Assembly (NCBI GenBank): GCA_018817195.1
Contig: JAHIUL010000117.1
Span: 1-10,253, forward strand
Direction: 5' to 3'
From: Candidatus Margulisiibacteriota bacterium
GTDB taxonomy: Bacteria; Margulisbacteria; WOR-1; O2-12-FULL-45-9
DNA: 10,253 nucleotides
The notes beneath the pieces were generated by a model. It saw nothing but the letters and a program-made list of their open reading frames with translations, searched no databases and was not told the origin of the DNA. How positions within the stretch are numbered: the first letter of the stretch is position 1; each line of letters begins with the position of its first letter. The translations under genes were made by a program, and so were the position numbers. This document shows, piece after piece, positions 1 to 6,780 of the stretch.

Positions 1-426
1 GGTTACTTGAGGAATGCCCAGCCATTCAGCAATGCCAGGGCCAACCTGGGCAGTGTCGCCATCAATTGCTTGTTTGCCGCAAAGGATCAGGTTAAACTCG
101 CCGATTTTCTTAATTGCTTGGGCCAAAGTGTATGAAGTAGCCCAGGTGTCAGAGCCTGCAAAAGCCCGGTCGGAAACCAGGATTACCTCATCAGCGCCCA
201 TAGCAATTGTTGTTTTTAAGGCTTCAGCTGCTTGAGGAGGGCCCATGGTGATAACTGTTACTTTGCCGCCGTGTTTTTCCTTAAGCTGCAAAGCAGCTTC
301 GAGTGCGTTCTCATCAAAGGGATTAACAATAGAAGGCACACCCTCGCGAATGAGCGTGTTTGTTTCTGGATTTATTTTAACCTCTGTGGTATCTGGGACC
401 TGTTTAATGCAGACTATGATGTTCAT
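1..426 (-). CDS. etfB: Electron transfer flavoprotein beta subunit, C-terminal part off window
   Basis: EtfB pairs with EtfA to carry electrons between acyl-CoA dehydrogenases and other redox partners in the cytoplasm. Only the first 142 residues are in the window; the frame is open at base 1. The N-terminus reads MNIIVCIKQVPDT, the family's usual start, followed by VTVITMGPP (residues 56-64), SDRAFAGSDTWATS (85-98) and QAIDGDTAQVGP (119-130). From family knowledge, the DGDTAQVGP form is typical of electron-bifurcating ETFs such as those paired with clostridial butyryl-CoA dehydrogenase; the human-type protein has a different sequence there. The ATG at 426-424 is the only start that keeps this N-terminus. 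No Shine-Dalgarno lies at the usual distance. etfA probably follows outside the window. The likely partner dehydrogenase is at 2088-3254, separated by an opposite-strand gene. Confidence 0.93.
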   Translation of the reverse strand, partial: MNIIVCIKQVPDTTEVKINPETNTLIREGVPSIVNPFDENALEAALQLKEKHGGKVTVITMGPPQAAEALKTTIAMGADEVILVSDRAFAGSDTWATSYTLAQAIKKIGEFNLILCGKQAIDGDTAQVGPGIAEWLGIPQVT

Positions 427-436
427 AAGGTTTTGT

Positions 437-454
437 AAGGAATTTTTGTTCCTT
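437..454 (-). promoter_or_regulatory. Perfect 6-bp inverted repeat in the etfB leader
   Basis: AAGGAA (437-442) and TTCCTT (449-454) form a perfect 6-bp inverted repeat with a 6-base centre. It begins just after the predicted etfB transcription start. It could be a repressor operator or an RNA hairpin. On the etfB transcript the only SD-like bases (AAGGAA) lie in the upstream arm, about 22 nt before the ATG, which is too far for ordinary use. It is not a terminator, as no U-tract follows on either strand. Its role is inferred. Confidence 0.4.
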
Positions 455-463
455 GAACCCAGA

Positions 464-492
464 AGTATACCATAAAAATAATCTTAAGAAAA
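464..492 (-). promoter_or_regulatory. Extended -10 promoter for etfB
   Basis: On the minus strand TGG-TATACT (472-464) is an extended -10 element, with a weak -35 TTTTCT (492-487) at 17 bases. It would start transcription near 457, giving a leader of about 30 nt before the etfB ATG. The 116-base divergent gap also has to serve the rightward repeat-protein gene, for which I see no convincing promoter. Confidence 0.5.
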
Positions 493-542
493 GATGAAAC
501 TTAAACAAAAAAATAGCGATAATTAGTTGAGGAATGATATAA

Positions 543-2078
543 ATGGCGAATATAGCTGGGAAAGTAAGAATTAATTTAAGTCAAAGAGCGGTTGGCAGAA
601 TAAGGTTGCTTTGGAACAGATTAACGCCCACAAGGGGAGCCCGGAGCGTAACCAACTCTCTTGGAAACCTGAGTTCAAACAGCGATCTGAAAATATCAGT
701 TGATAGTAATGGGCTTAAGGTTCAAGGAGAACTTTTGGCTTCTTCGGGGTTTTATGCGAGATGCTTATATAATGCCGGGGTACAGGAAGTTGAAATTTCA
801 GAGGGAAGAAGTCAAAGAGAAATTAAAAAGATTTTAAATACTTTGTCAGACAGGGGATTGGAAAAGGCAAAGGGCATATTAGAAAACAGGCATCTAAAAG
901 TGGAAGTGGAGCGTAGCATGCCGCCCATGCCGGTTAAATGGTCAGATTTTTATCATACAGAAGTTTTTTATCGTGAAACGTTAAAAGAGGAAATTGAAAT
1001 AAGAATTGGTGTTCCAGCAATGTTCTTGGGGATTGTTGGCGGAGCCATCGCAGGAAGTTTTGTTGATCATGCGGTATGGGGAGGAATTGGGGGAGGAGTT
1101 TTTGGGGGAGGGTTAGGTGTTCTGCTCAGTCTGGCATATCAGCGAACTCTTCCTGGTCATTCAAAGTTTAAGTTAGTGGCTGAAACTTCAAACTTCCTAT
1201 TATTGTCAAAGCGGGCTAAAAATTGGAATCCTCTTGTTAAAATGATGGTTGTTTTGAATGTCTATACTCCGCAAGATGTCCTGGAGGAATTGGCAGGGGA
1301 CAGCAATAATCTGGTGAGGAAGGAGGTGGCGAAAAGTAACCGGGTTTCAGATGCCGCCTTGAGTAAATTAATAGATGATTTCAATAAAGAAATTAAAAGC
1401 GTAGCCAAAGAAAATCCCAGGGTGGTGGAGCTGATGAAGTCCGCAAGAGAAACAAATTCAGACAAAGAGTTATCAGGATTGGCTAAAAATCCAATTTGGT
1501 TAGTTAGAAAAGAAGTAGCTTTGAGCCCTTATGCTTTAGAAGAGACATTAGGGGAGTTGATTAATGAAGATAGGAATGAAGAGGTCCGGAAGGCGGTAGC
1601 AGAAAATCCGAAAGTAAAAGCCTTGGTAGAACAGGCTGAAAACGCAAGGTCACCGGAAGAATTAACTTCTCTTGCAAAGAAGCCTCTTCCCTGTGTAAGA
1701 GCGGCTGTAGCGGGCAATGAATTTACTCCCGAATTTGTGCTAGAAGGACTGGCAGGGAAATATCAGCGCTGGATGGTAAGGTTAGCAGCAGCAAAAAACA
1801 TCAGAACCCCCTGGCGATCCGTAGCCATTGTCTTGAGCAAGCTACGTAAGGACCCATATCAAATAACCGAGGAAGTATTAGTAAAGGACCATATCGATTG
1901 CATTGGAAGCTACCATGTTGAAAACACTACTGTGACGTACTATGGCTATTTTAATAATAGCTTAGCAATCGCCAGAGAGATATTAGAAATACATGTTCGA
2001 AACAGAGAGAAGATAATGGGGCGGCTGAAAGAGCTCAATCCCGGACTCTATGAGGCGTTAAAAAAAGCTAAGGTGTAG
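543..2078 (+). CDS. Unrecognised membrane-associated LRV/HEAT-like repeat protein
   Basis: I do not recognise a named family for this 511-residue protein. The N-terminal 45 residues are basic and carry no clear signal peptide. Residues 48-123 look alpha/beta. Residues 155-198 are a long hydrophobic stretch rich in Gly (GIVGGAIAGS, then GGIGGGVFGGGLG), like a glycine-zipper helical pair in a membrane. Residues 242-430 contain repeats of the leucine-rich-variant/HEAT type, with cores VRKEVA (258), VRKEVA (321) and VRAAVA (385) and following xxVAENPxV turns. The C-terminal 80 residues hold an aromatic patch (VTYYGYF, 464-470) and a basic helix. The start is supported by TGAGGA at 528-533, 9 bases before the ATG. 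It ends 9 bases from the convergent acyl-CoA dehydrogenase gene, leaving no room for a terminator. It splits an otherwise leftward dehydrogenase/ETF neighbourhood. LRV/HEAT folds usually bind proteins; no enzymatic motif is visible, so the function is unknown. Confidence 0.88.
   Translation: MANIAGKVRINLSQRAVGRIRLLWNRLTPTRGARSVTNSLGNLSSNSDLKISVDSNGLKVQGELLASSGFYARCLYNAGVQEVEISEGRSQREIKKILNTLSDRGLEKAKGILENRHLKVEVERSMPPMPVKWSDFYHTEVFYRETLKEEIEIRIGVPAMFLGIVGGAIAGSFVDHAVWGGIGGGVFGGGLGVLLSLAYQRTLPGHSKFKLVAETSNFLLLSKRAKNWNPLVKMMVVLNVYTPQDVLEELAGDSNNLVRKEVAKSNRVSDAALSKLIDDFNKEIKSVAKENPRVVELMKSARETNSDKELSGLAKNPIWLVRKEVALSPYALEETLGELINEDRNEEVRKAVAENPKVKALVEQAENARSPEELTSLAKKPLPCVRAAVAGNEFTPEFVLEGLAGKYQRWMVRLAAAKNIRTPWRSVAIVLSKLRKDPYQITEEVLVKDHIDCIGSYHVENTTVTYYGYFNNSLAIAREILEIHVRNREKIMGRLKELNPGLYEALKKAKV
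1269..1832 (+). repeat. Three tandem ~63-residue LRV/HEAT double units within the gene
   Basis: Residues 243-305, 306-369 and 370-430 of the encoded protein align as three units. Each begins with a (S/T)PxxL-type helix (TPQDVLEELAG, SDKELSGLAK, SPEELTSLAKK), then VR(K/A)xVA, then a second, more degenerate half ending VAENPKV-like. The VRxxVA cores at residues 258, 321 and 385 are 63 and 64 residues apart. The similarity is in the protein and not at nucleotide identity level, so the duplication is old. Confidence 0.7.
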
Positions 2079-2087
2079 GGACGAAGG

Positions 2088-3254
2088 CTATTTTTTAGAT
2101 TTCGATGCGCTTTCTTTGATCAGGGACAGGCCGATTTGGTTCCTTTGAATTTGGTTAGTGCCTTCATATATCTGCGTGATCTTAGCGTCTCTTGCCATCT
2201 TTTCTACAGGATATTCTTTCATGTAGCCGTAGCCGCCAAGTACCTGGATAGCATCAATGGTTACTTTCATAGCAGTGTCTGAGGCAAATAATTTAGCTTC
2301 AGAAGCCGGCAAGGTATAATCTTTGGCACCGGCGTCAATCATCCTGGCAGTAGCGTAAACTAAGGCGCGGGCAGCTTCGGTTTGGGTGGCCATATCTGCC
2401 AGCATGTGTTGTACCGCCTGGAGAGCAATGATAGGTTTGCCAAACTGAACTCTTTCTTTAGCGTATTTGATTGCTTCATCCAGCGCTCCCTGGGCAATGC
2501 CAACAGCCTGGGCGCCAATGCCTGGCCTGGTTAAATCAAGGGTCTTCATCGCAACGATAAAGCCCATGCCTTCTTTGGTCAGAAGCTGGCTCTTATGGAT
2601 TTTACAATCTTGAAAAACCAATTCACGTGTAGCAGAGCAGCGGATACCCATCTTATTTTCTTTTTTCCCAAAGGTAAAGCCAGGAGTGCCTTTTTCAACG
2701 ATAAAAGCAGACGCCCCGCGAGGGCCTTTCTTTTTATCGGTCATGGCAATTAAAGTATAAGTATCTGCTTCACCGCCATTAGTAATCCATTGCTTGGTGC
2801 CGTTTACTATATAATAGTCGCCGTCTTTGACAGCAGTTGTTTCAAGGCCAGCTGCGTCTGAACCAGCATTAGCTTCAGTTAAGCCAAAAGCAGCCAGCTT
2901 TTTGCCAGCAGCAATTTCCGGCATGTATTTTTTCTTTTGTTCATCAGTGCCAAAAAGGATAATTGGGGTAGAACCCAAGGCAGAAGCAGCAAAGGTTACG
3001 CCGACTCCGCCGCAAACGCGGCTAATTTCTTCAGTAGCTAAGCAGAAATTAAAAACACTGATTCCCATACCGCCGTATTCTTCAGGTATGTAAAGTCCGC
3101 AAAGATCAGCGTCAGCAAAAGCCTTCATCGCTTCCCAGGGAAAATCGCCCTTTTCATCCCATTCTTCGCGTTTAGGCAAGGCCTTTTCAACTGCTACCTT
3201 TCTTGCCAAATCGCGGATCATTTGTTGTTCCTCAGTTAATAGATAATCAAGCAT
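2088..3254 (-). CDS. Acyl-CoA dehydrogenase, butyryl-CoA dehydrogenase (short-chain) type
   Basis: This FAD enzyme interconverts acyl-CoA and trans-2-enoyl-CoA, passing electrons to ETF. It is full length at 388 residues. Visible motifs are IPEEYGGMG (56-64), the flavin-site signature LTEANAGSD (125-133), WITNGG (156-161), RVQFGKPI (268-275), VLGGYGYMKEYPVEK (338-352) and YEGTNQIQ (363-370). Glu364 is at the catalytic-base position used by short- and medium-chain members. The sequence strongly resembles clostridial butyryl-CoA dehydrogenase, but chain length cannot be fixed from sequence alone. GGAGG at 3264-3268, 9 bases before the ATG, lies within the last codons of fabH, whose stop is 3 bases upstream, so it is the last gene of the yceD-rpmF-plsX-fabH operon. 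A dehydrogenase cotranscribed with fatty-acid synthesis genes is odd; fabD or fabF is commoner there. Confidence 0.94.
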   Translation of the reverse strand: MLDYLLTEEQQMIRDLARKVAVEKALPKREEWDEKGDFPWEAMKAFADADLCGLYIPEEYGGMGISVFNFCLATEEISRVCGGVGVTFAASALGSTPIILFGTDEQKKKYMPEIAAGKKLAAFGLTEANAGSDAAGLETTAVKDGDYYIVNGTKQWITNGGEADTYTLIAMTDKKKGPRGASAFIVEKGTPGFTFGKKENKMGIRCSATRELVFQDCKIHKSQLLTKEGMGFIVAMKTLDLTRPGIGAQAVGIAQGALDEAIKYAKERVQFGKPIIALQAVQHMLADMATQTEAARALVYATARMIDAGAKDYTLPASEAKLFASDTAMKVTIDAIQVLGGYGYMKEYPVEKMARDAKITQIYEGTNQIQRNQIGLSLIKESASKSKK

Positions 3255-3257
3255 GGT

Positions 3258-4226
3258 CTATATCCTCCATTTAATAACATTTGCCCCACAGGTTAGGCCA
3301 GCGCCGAAACCTGACAGGACAATTATATCATTGTTCTTAATTTTCCCATCAGCTAAGGCTTCATCTAAGGCTAGGGGGATAGAAGCAGCTGAGGTGTTGC
3401 CGTACTTTTGCAGATTAACATAAACCTTTTCTTTTGGCAATCCCATTTTCTTGGCAACGTGGTCAATTATCCTGATATTTGCCTGGTGGGGGATAAAGAG
3501 GTTAACATCTTTTAGTTCAATGTTTGCTTTTTTCAACACTTCAGCAATTGATTCTTCCAGCACCCTGACGGCAAACTTAAAAACTTCTTTACCGTCCATG
3601 GTGATAAAGCGGCCTTTTTTCTCTTCCGGGTCGCGTGAACCGCCGCCCGGCATTATCAAATGGTGTCCAAGATGGCCTTCGGCCTTAAGCCAGCTGGCTA
3701 AGATGCCGGATCCGTCATCTGCTGCGGTTAAAACAACCGCGCCGGCGCCGTCGCCAAATAAGATACAGGTGCCGCGGTCATGCCAGTCAAGATATTTGGT
3801 TAGCGTGTCAGCCCCGACAACCAGAACGTTCTTGTAGGTTTTGTTCTCAATAAAATTACTGCCGACTGTTAGGGCGTAGTTAAAGCCGGAACAGGCGGCA
3901 GAAACATCAAAAGCAGCAGCGTTCTTGGCGCCGAGTTTGTTTTGCAGGATGCAGGCAATTGAAGGGAACAAGTAATCTGGTGAAGTAGTGCCTACGATGA
4001 TTAAATCTATTTCTTCAGGGCTGATTTTAGCCGAAGCCAGGGCTTTTTGGGCTGCAGCTATTGCCAGGTCAGAAGTGGCTGTTTTTTCGTCAGAAACCCT
4101 TCTTTCGGCAATACCGGTGCGAGTTTTAATCCATTCGTCGCTTGTATCAACAGTTTTAGTTAAGTCGTTATTTGTAACGATCTTTTCCGGGATCTTGGAG
4201 CCAACACCAGCGATTCTTGCTTTCAT
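3258..4226 (-). CDS. fabH: Beta-ketoacyl-ACP synthase III
   Basis: FabH condenses acetyl-CoA (or another short acyl-CoA) with malonyl-ACP to begin type II fatty-acid synthesis in the cytoplasm. The 322-residue length is normal. The full catalytic triad is visible: Cys112 in DVSAACSGF (107-115), His247 in FIPHQANIR (244-252) and Asn277 in YGNTSAAS (275-282). The N-terminal DTSDEWIKTRTGIAER (27-42) and the C-terminal GFGAGLTCGA (306-315) are also characteristic. The ATG overlaps the plsX stop codon as ATGA (4226-4223), and a GGGA at 4238-4235 serves as ribosome site, so translation is probably coupled to plsX. The next gene is an acyl-CoA dehydrogenase starting 3 bases after the fabH stop. Confidence 0.97.
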   Translation of the reverse strand: MKARIAGVGSKIPEKIVTNNDLTKTVDTSDEWIKTRTGIAERRVSDEKTATSDLAIAAAQKALASAKISPEEIDLIIVGTTSPDYLFPSIACILQNKLGAKNAAAFDVSAACSGFNYALTVGSNFIENKTYKNVLVVGADTLTKYLDWHDRGTCILFGDGAGAVVLTAADDGSGILASWLKAEGHLGHHLIMPGGGSRDPEEKKGRFITMDGKEVFKFAVRVLEESIAEVLKKANIELKDVNLFIPHQANIRIIDHVAKKMGLPKEKVYVNLQKYGNTSAASIPLALDEALADGKIKNNDIIVLSGFGAGLTCGANVIKWRI

Positions 4227-5203
4227 TGATTTTTTCCCATCTTGGCTGCCATGTTGCCTTTGACTGCTTCTGCGGTTTCGCGGATGGCATTTTTTATTGC
4301 CTTGGCCTTTGCCCGGCCGTGGGCTTTAAACACCACGCCGTTAACGCCCAGTAGAGGCGCGCCGCCGTAATCATCGTATGTTATTTTTTGGCGCAGCTTA
4401 AAGAGGGCCGGCAATAAAAAGGTTAAACCAATTTTATTCATGATGCCTTTGGACAACTCAGTTTTTAGCAATTGAAAGACAGACGAGGCCAGGCTTTCGG
4501 CAAACTTTAGGATCAAGTTGCCGACAAAGCCGTCGCAGACAATGACATCTGTCTTGCCCTGCAGTATTTCCTTTGACTCAACGTTGCCGATAAAATTAAT
4601 AGGAGTTTGTTTTAGGAGGTTCCAGGCTTCCCTGGTTAGTTCATTGCCTTTTTCTTTTTCTTCACCGATATTAAGCAGTCCCACGCGGGGGTTTTCAATG
4701 TGTAAGACGTTTTTGGCATAGAGATTGCCCATTACTGCGAATTGCTGCAAATGTTGGGGTTTGCAGTCAACATTAGCGCCCATGTCAAGCAGCAGGACCT
4801 TGCCAGCGGGCAGGGGAAATTCTGTGGCAATGGCAGGCCGCTCAACCCCGGGCTGTCGGCCCAGCTTAAACAGGGCAGCTGCCATTACGGCGCCGGTATT
4901 GCCTGCGGAAATAATGCCATCAGCCTTGCCTTGTTTTACAAGGGAAACAGCAACATTAATTGAAGCGTCTTTTTTGCTTTTAACTGCCTGAACAGGAGAT
5001 TCGTCGTTGCCAATGACTTCAGAAGCGGGCACAATTGGCAGCTTGCCTTTTTCCTTGTATTTTGCCAGTTCACTGGTCAAAATTTGCGGTTTGCCGACCA
5101 GCACAATTTCCACTGGAAGTTCCTGGCTGGCTAATACCGCTCCCTTGACTATTTCAGAAGGGGCATAGTCTCCCCCCATCGCATCAACTGCGATCCTAGT
5201 CAC
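4223..5203 (-). CDS. plsX: Phosphate acyltransferase PlsX
   Basis: PlsX converts acyl-ACP and phosphate to acyl-phosphate, the donor for PlsY in phosphatidic acid synthesis; it is a peripheral membrane enzyme. The protein is 326 residues, typical of the family. It carries VDAMGGDYAP (6-15), SAGNTGA (99-105), LLLDMGAN (137-144), NIGEE (178-182), DGFVGN (224-229), YGGAPLLG (279-286) and HGRA (295-298). The start is a GTG at 5203-5201. The next in-frame ATG would remove the conserved VDAMGGD strand, and an AAGGAG sits 9 bases upstream of the GTG. The GTG abuts the rpmF stop codon directly (TAAGTG), and the gene's own stop overlaps the fabH start. Confidence 0.97.
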   Translation of the reverse strand: MTRIAVDAMGGDYAPSEIVKGAVLASQELPVEIVLVGKPQILTSELAKYKEKGKLPIVPASEVIGNDESPVQAVKSKKDASINVAVSLVKQGKADGIISAGNTGAVMAAALFKLGRQPGVERPAIATEFPLPAGKVLLLDMGANVDCKPQHLQQFAVMGNLYAKNVLHIENPRVGLLNIGEEKEKGNELTREAWNLLKQTPINFIGNVESKEILQGKTDVIVCDGFVGNLILKFAESLASSVFQLLKTELSKGIMNKIGLTFLLPALFKLRQKITYDDYGGAPLLGVNGVVFKAHGRAKAKAIKNAIRETAEAVKGNMAAKMGKNQ

Positions 5204-5407
5204 TTACTTTTTCTCCTTGCCTCGAGCCTGTCGAGGGGGTTTTACAACCCGGCCTTTATAGGTGCCGCAGGAAGGGCAAGCGTGGTGGGGCAGGATTGGG
5301 GCGCCGCAGCTAGGACAAACTGAACTGCTTTTTGACTTTAAGCGGTAGTTTGAGAAGCGGCGTTTATTTTGCCTTGAATTACTGTGTCTTTTTTTCGGTT
5401 GTGCCAT
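5204..5407 (-). CDS. rpmF: 50S ribosomal protein L32, zinc-ribbon form
   Basis: L32 is a small component of the large ribosomal subunit. From the ATG at 5407-5405 the protein is 67 residues, beginning MAQPKKRHSNSRQNKRR, which matches the usual MAVPKRRxSxSRRDKRR start of the family. Cys31, Cys34, Cys44 and Cys47 (CPSC and CPSC) make a complete zinc ribbon, so this is the zinc-binding rather than the Cys-less form. The tail is basic. An open frame runs 17 codons further upstream to another ATG, but that would put non-family residues in front of MAQPKK and move the start away from the ribosome site. The ATG overlaps the yceD stop by one base (TAATG). Co-location with yceD and plsX-fabH is widespread in bacteria. 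Confidence 0.97.
   Translation of the reverse strand: MAQPKKRHSNSRQNKRRFSNYRLKSKSSSVCPSCGAPILPHHACPSCGTYKGRVVKPPRQARGKEKK
5213..5218 (-). promoter_or_regulatory. Ribosome binding site fixing the GTG start of plsX
   Basis: AAGGAG on the minus strand, inside the last codons of rpmF, is 9 bases before GTG 5203-5201. It decides in favour of that GTG over the ATG eight codons inside. Confidence 0.8.
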
Positions 5408-5859
5408 TATTTTGTCTCCTTTTTCTGGGATTTTATTCCCTGACAGTCTTTTGAGCATAGAGCCTGCATGGGTAGAGCCAGCAACAGGTCCTGCCGGATG
5501 ACTTCTGTAAGGTCAACGGTATTGTCAGCCTCAATAGGATAGACAAAATCTTCCTCATGAAGCTCGACTTCCTTGCCTTTTTTATGCCGAGGCGCCGGCA
5601 TTTCCAGGGCAAACTCCTCGTCAATTTCAATACTCAAAGGCATCTTAAATTTTTTCAGGCATCTTGAGCATTCCAGCTCCGCTTCTGTCTCAGCCTTACC
5701 TTTTACCAGGACAACTGTCCCGGTATTAACTAAATGCAATTTTGTTTTTACAGGCTGGGTAAGGATTAGCTCATCATCTGCAAAACTAATCCTGCTACTT
5801 TGTTCAATATCTGCCTCGTTGCCAACCTTTTGCAGCAGTTCTGTCAAGTCTGTCTTCAC
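5407..5859 (-). CDS. yceD: YceD / DUF177 family protein
   Basis: YceD-family proteins are encoded next to rpmF in most bacteria; a role linked to 23S rRNA metabolism or ribosome assembly has been proposed, but the biochemical function is not settled. This one has 150 residues, typical for the family. The diagnostic motif is ELECSRCLKKF (61-71, Cys64 and Cys67), followed by an acidic middle (EEFALEMP, 81-88), a DLTEVIRQDLLLALPM segment (116-131) and the C-terminal Cys135/Cys139 pair (LCSKDCQG). The four cysteines may bind zinc. The start is GTG at 5859-5857, giving MKTDLTELLQKVG, which fits the family N-terminus. No Shine-Dalgarno precedes it, and the predicted transcription start is only about 5 bases upstream. 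It is the first gene of the rpmF-plsX-fabH-dehydrogenase unit. Confidence 0.9.
   Translation of the reverse strand: MKTDLTELLQKVGNEADIEQSSRISFADDELILTQPVKTKLHLVNTGTVVLVKGKAETEAELECSRCLKKFKMPLSIEIDEEFALEMPAPRHKKGKEVELHEEDFVYPIEADNTVDLTEVIRQDLLLALPMQALCSKDCQGIKSQKKETK
5416..5420 (-). promoter_or_regulatory. Ribosome binding site fixing the rpmF start
   Basis: AGGAG on the minus strand, within the final yceD codons, is 8 bases before the ATG at 5407-5405. It supports the 67-residue L32 start over the upstream in-frame ATG at 5458. Confidence 0.8.
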
Positions 5860-5870
5860 AACAAGGGGTA

Positions 5871-5899
5871 ATTATACTTGGTTTTTAGGGGGTAGTCAA
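5871..5899 (-). promoter_or_regulatory. Near-consensus sigma-70-type promoter for yceD-rpmF-plsX-fabH-acd
   Basis: On the minus strand TTGACT (5899-5894), a 17-base spacer and TATAAT (5876-5871) match the housekeeping promoter at 11 of 12 positions. The -35 box contains the xerC stop codon TGA (5898-5896). Counting from the -10 box, transcription would start near 5864, about 5 nt before the yceD GTG, so the mRNA would be nearly leaderless. Confidence 0.78.
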
Positions 5900-6780
5900 C
5901 GACTTGCCCTGGGGTGGGCTGCGTCATAAACTTCTTTGAGCCGTTCTTTGGTGATATGAGTATAAACCTGGGTGGTGGAAAGCGAAACGTGACCCAATAG
6001 CTCTTGGACCATCCTTAAATCTGCGCCCCCGGCTAAAAGATGGGTTGCAAAGGAGTGGCGCAGGGTGTGGGGAGTTATTTTTTTGTTGGAGCCGGCATTT
6101 TTAGCGTGCTGGACAATCATGCGCTCTACTGATCTGGTAGTTAAGCGGCCTCCGCGGCGGTTGATAAACAAAGCAGGCGCTTTTTTGCCTGACAAAAGCT
6201 TTGGCCTGCCATTTTTCATATAATTTAAAAGGGCATTCTTTGCGTGCGAACCAAAAAGAACAATTCTTTCTTTTGATCCTTTACCTAATACTTTTATTTC
6301 GCCCTCATCAAAATCAGCATCATTCAGGTTCATCCTGACTATTTCTGTAACGCGCAGACCTGTGCCATAAAGAACTTCTAAAATTGCCCGATCCCTTAAG
6401 CCAGCTGGCTCATTTAGTTTGGGGGAGTTAAGCAGGGCAGTTAACTCTTCTGGATAAAGGAAGTTTGGCAGTTTTTTTGGAAGTTTTGGGGTTAGTAAGT
6501 TTGCAAAAGGATTTTTTTCAATAAGTTTTTCTCTGGCCAGAAAACGAAAGAACGAGCGGGCTGAGGAAAGCTTACGGGCGATTGAACGTCGAGAATATCT
6601 CTTTTTTTCAAGGGAGAGCAGATAATCTCTGGCAGCAGTGCGGTCTATTTTCCTGTCTTTTAAAAAGGTTGTTAAATATCTTAAGTCCCGCTGGTAGTTG
6701 CTGAGTGTGTGAGGTGAGTAATTGCGTTCTGTTTTCAGATGTTTAATAAACTCGAGGATTTGTTCATTATCAAAGGCCAT
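5896..6780 (-). CDS. xerC: Tyrosine recombinase XerC
   Basis: Xer recombinases resolve chromosome dimers at dif sites during cell division. The 294-residue protein has the N-terminal SAM-like core-binding domain (about 5-85) and the C-terminal catalytic domain (about 107-282). All catalytic residues are present: Arg143 (GTGLRVTE), Lys167 (LGKGSKER), His238 and Arg241 (PHTLRHSFATH), His264 (LLGHVSLSTTQ) and the nucleophile Tyr273 (VYTH). The C-terminal VYDAAHPRA (284-292) matches E. coli XerC rather than XerD, and the full-length chromosomal form argues against a phage or integron integrase. The ATG lies within the end of the upstream peptidase gene (11-base overlap), so the two are cotranscribed. 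I see no strong Shine-Dalgarno before it, which suggests translation coupled to the peptidase gene. Its stop codon is embedded in the next operon's -35 box. Confidence 0.93.
   Translation of the reverse strand: MAFDNEQILEFIKHLKTERNYSPHTLSNYQRDLRYLTTFLKDRKIDRTAARDYLLSLEKKRYSRRSIARKLSSARSFFRFLAREKLIEKNPFANLLTPKLPKKLPNFLYPEELTALLNSPKLNEPAGLRDRAILEVLYGTGLRVTEIVRMNLNDADFDEGEIKVLGKGSKERIVLFGSHAKNALLNYMKNGRPKLLSGKKAPALFINRRGGRLTTRSVERMIVQHAKNAGSNKKITPHTLRHSFATHLLAGGADLRMVQELLGHVSLSTTQVYTHITKERLKEVYDAAHPRASR

Noticed and set aside
437..454. Rho-independent terminator
   Set aside because: The inverted repeat is A/T-rich with no run of T after it on either strand, and it lies in a divergent intergenic region where no transcript ends.
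14..475. Three plus-strand open frames of 68-76 codons
   Set aside because: They lie antisense to or run through etfB, whose minus-strand translation is an unmistakable EtfB; they show no family features.
3451..3837. A 128-codon plus-strand open frame
   Set aside because: It is antisense to the fabH catalytic core and its product is low in complexity with no recognisable motif.
5204..5458. Longer 84-residue version of L32
   Set aside because: The extra 17 residues do not resemble the family, and a good ribosome site precedes the internal ATG at 5407.
5896..6780. Integrase marking a mobile element
   Set aside because: The VYDAAHPRA tail, length and operon context fit chromosomal XerC; no attachment-site repeats, tRNA or cargo genes were seen nearby.
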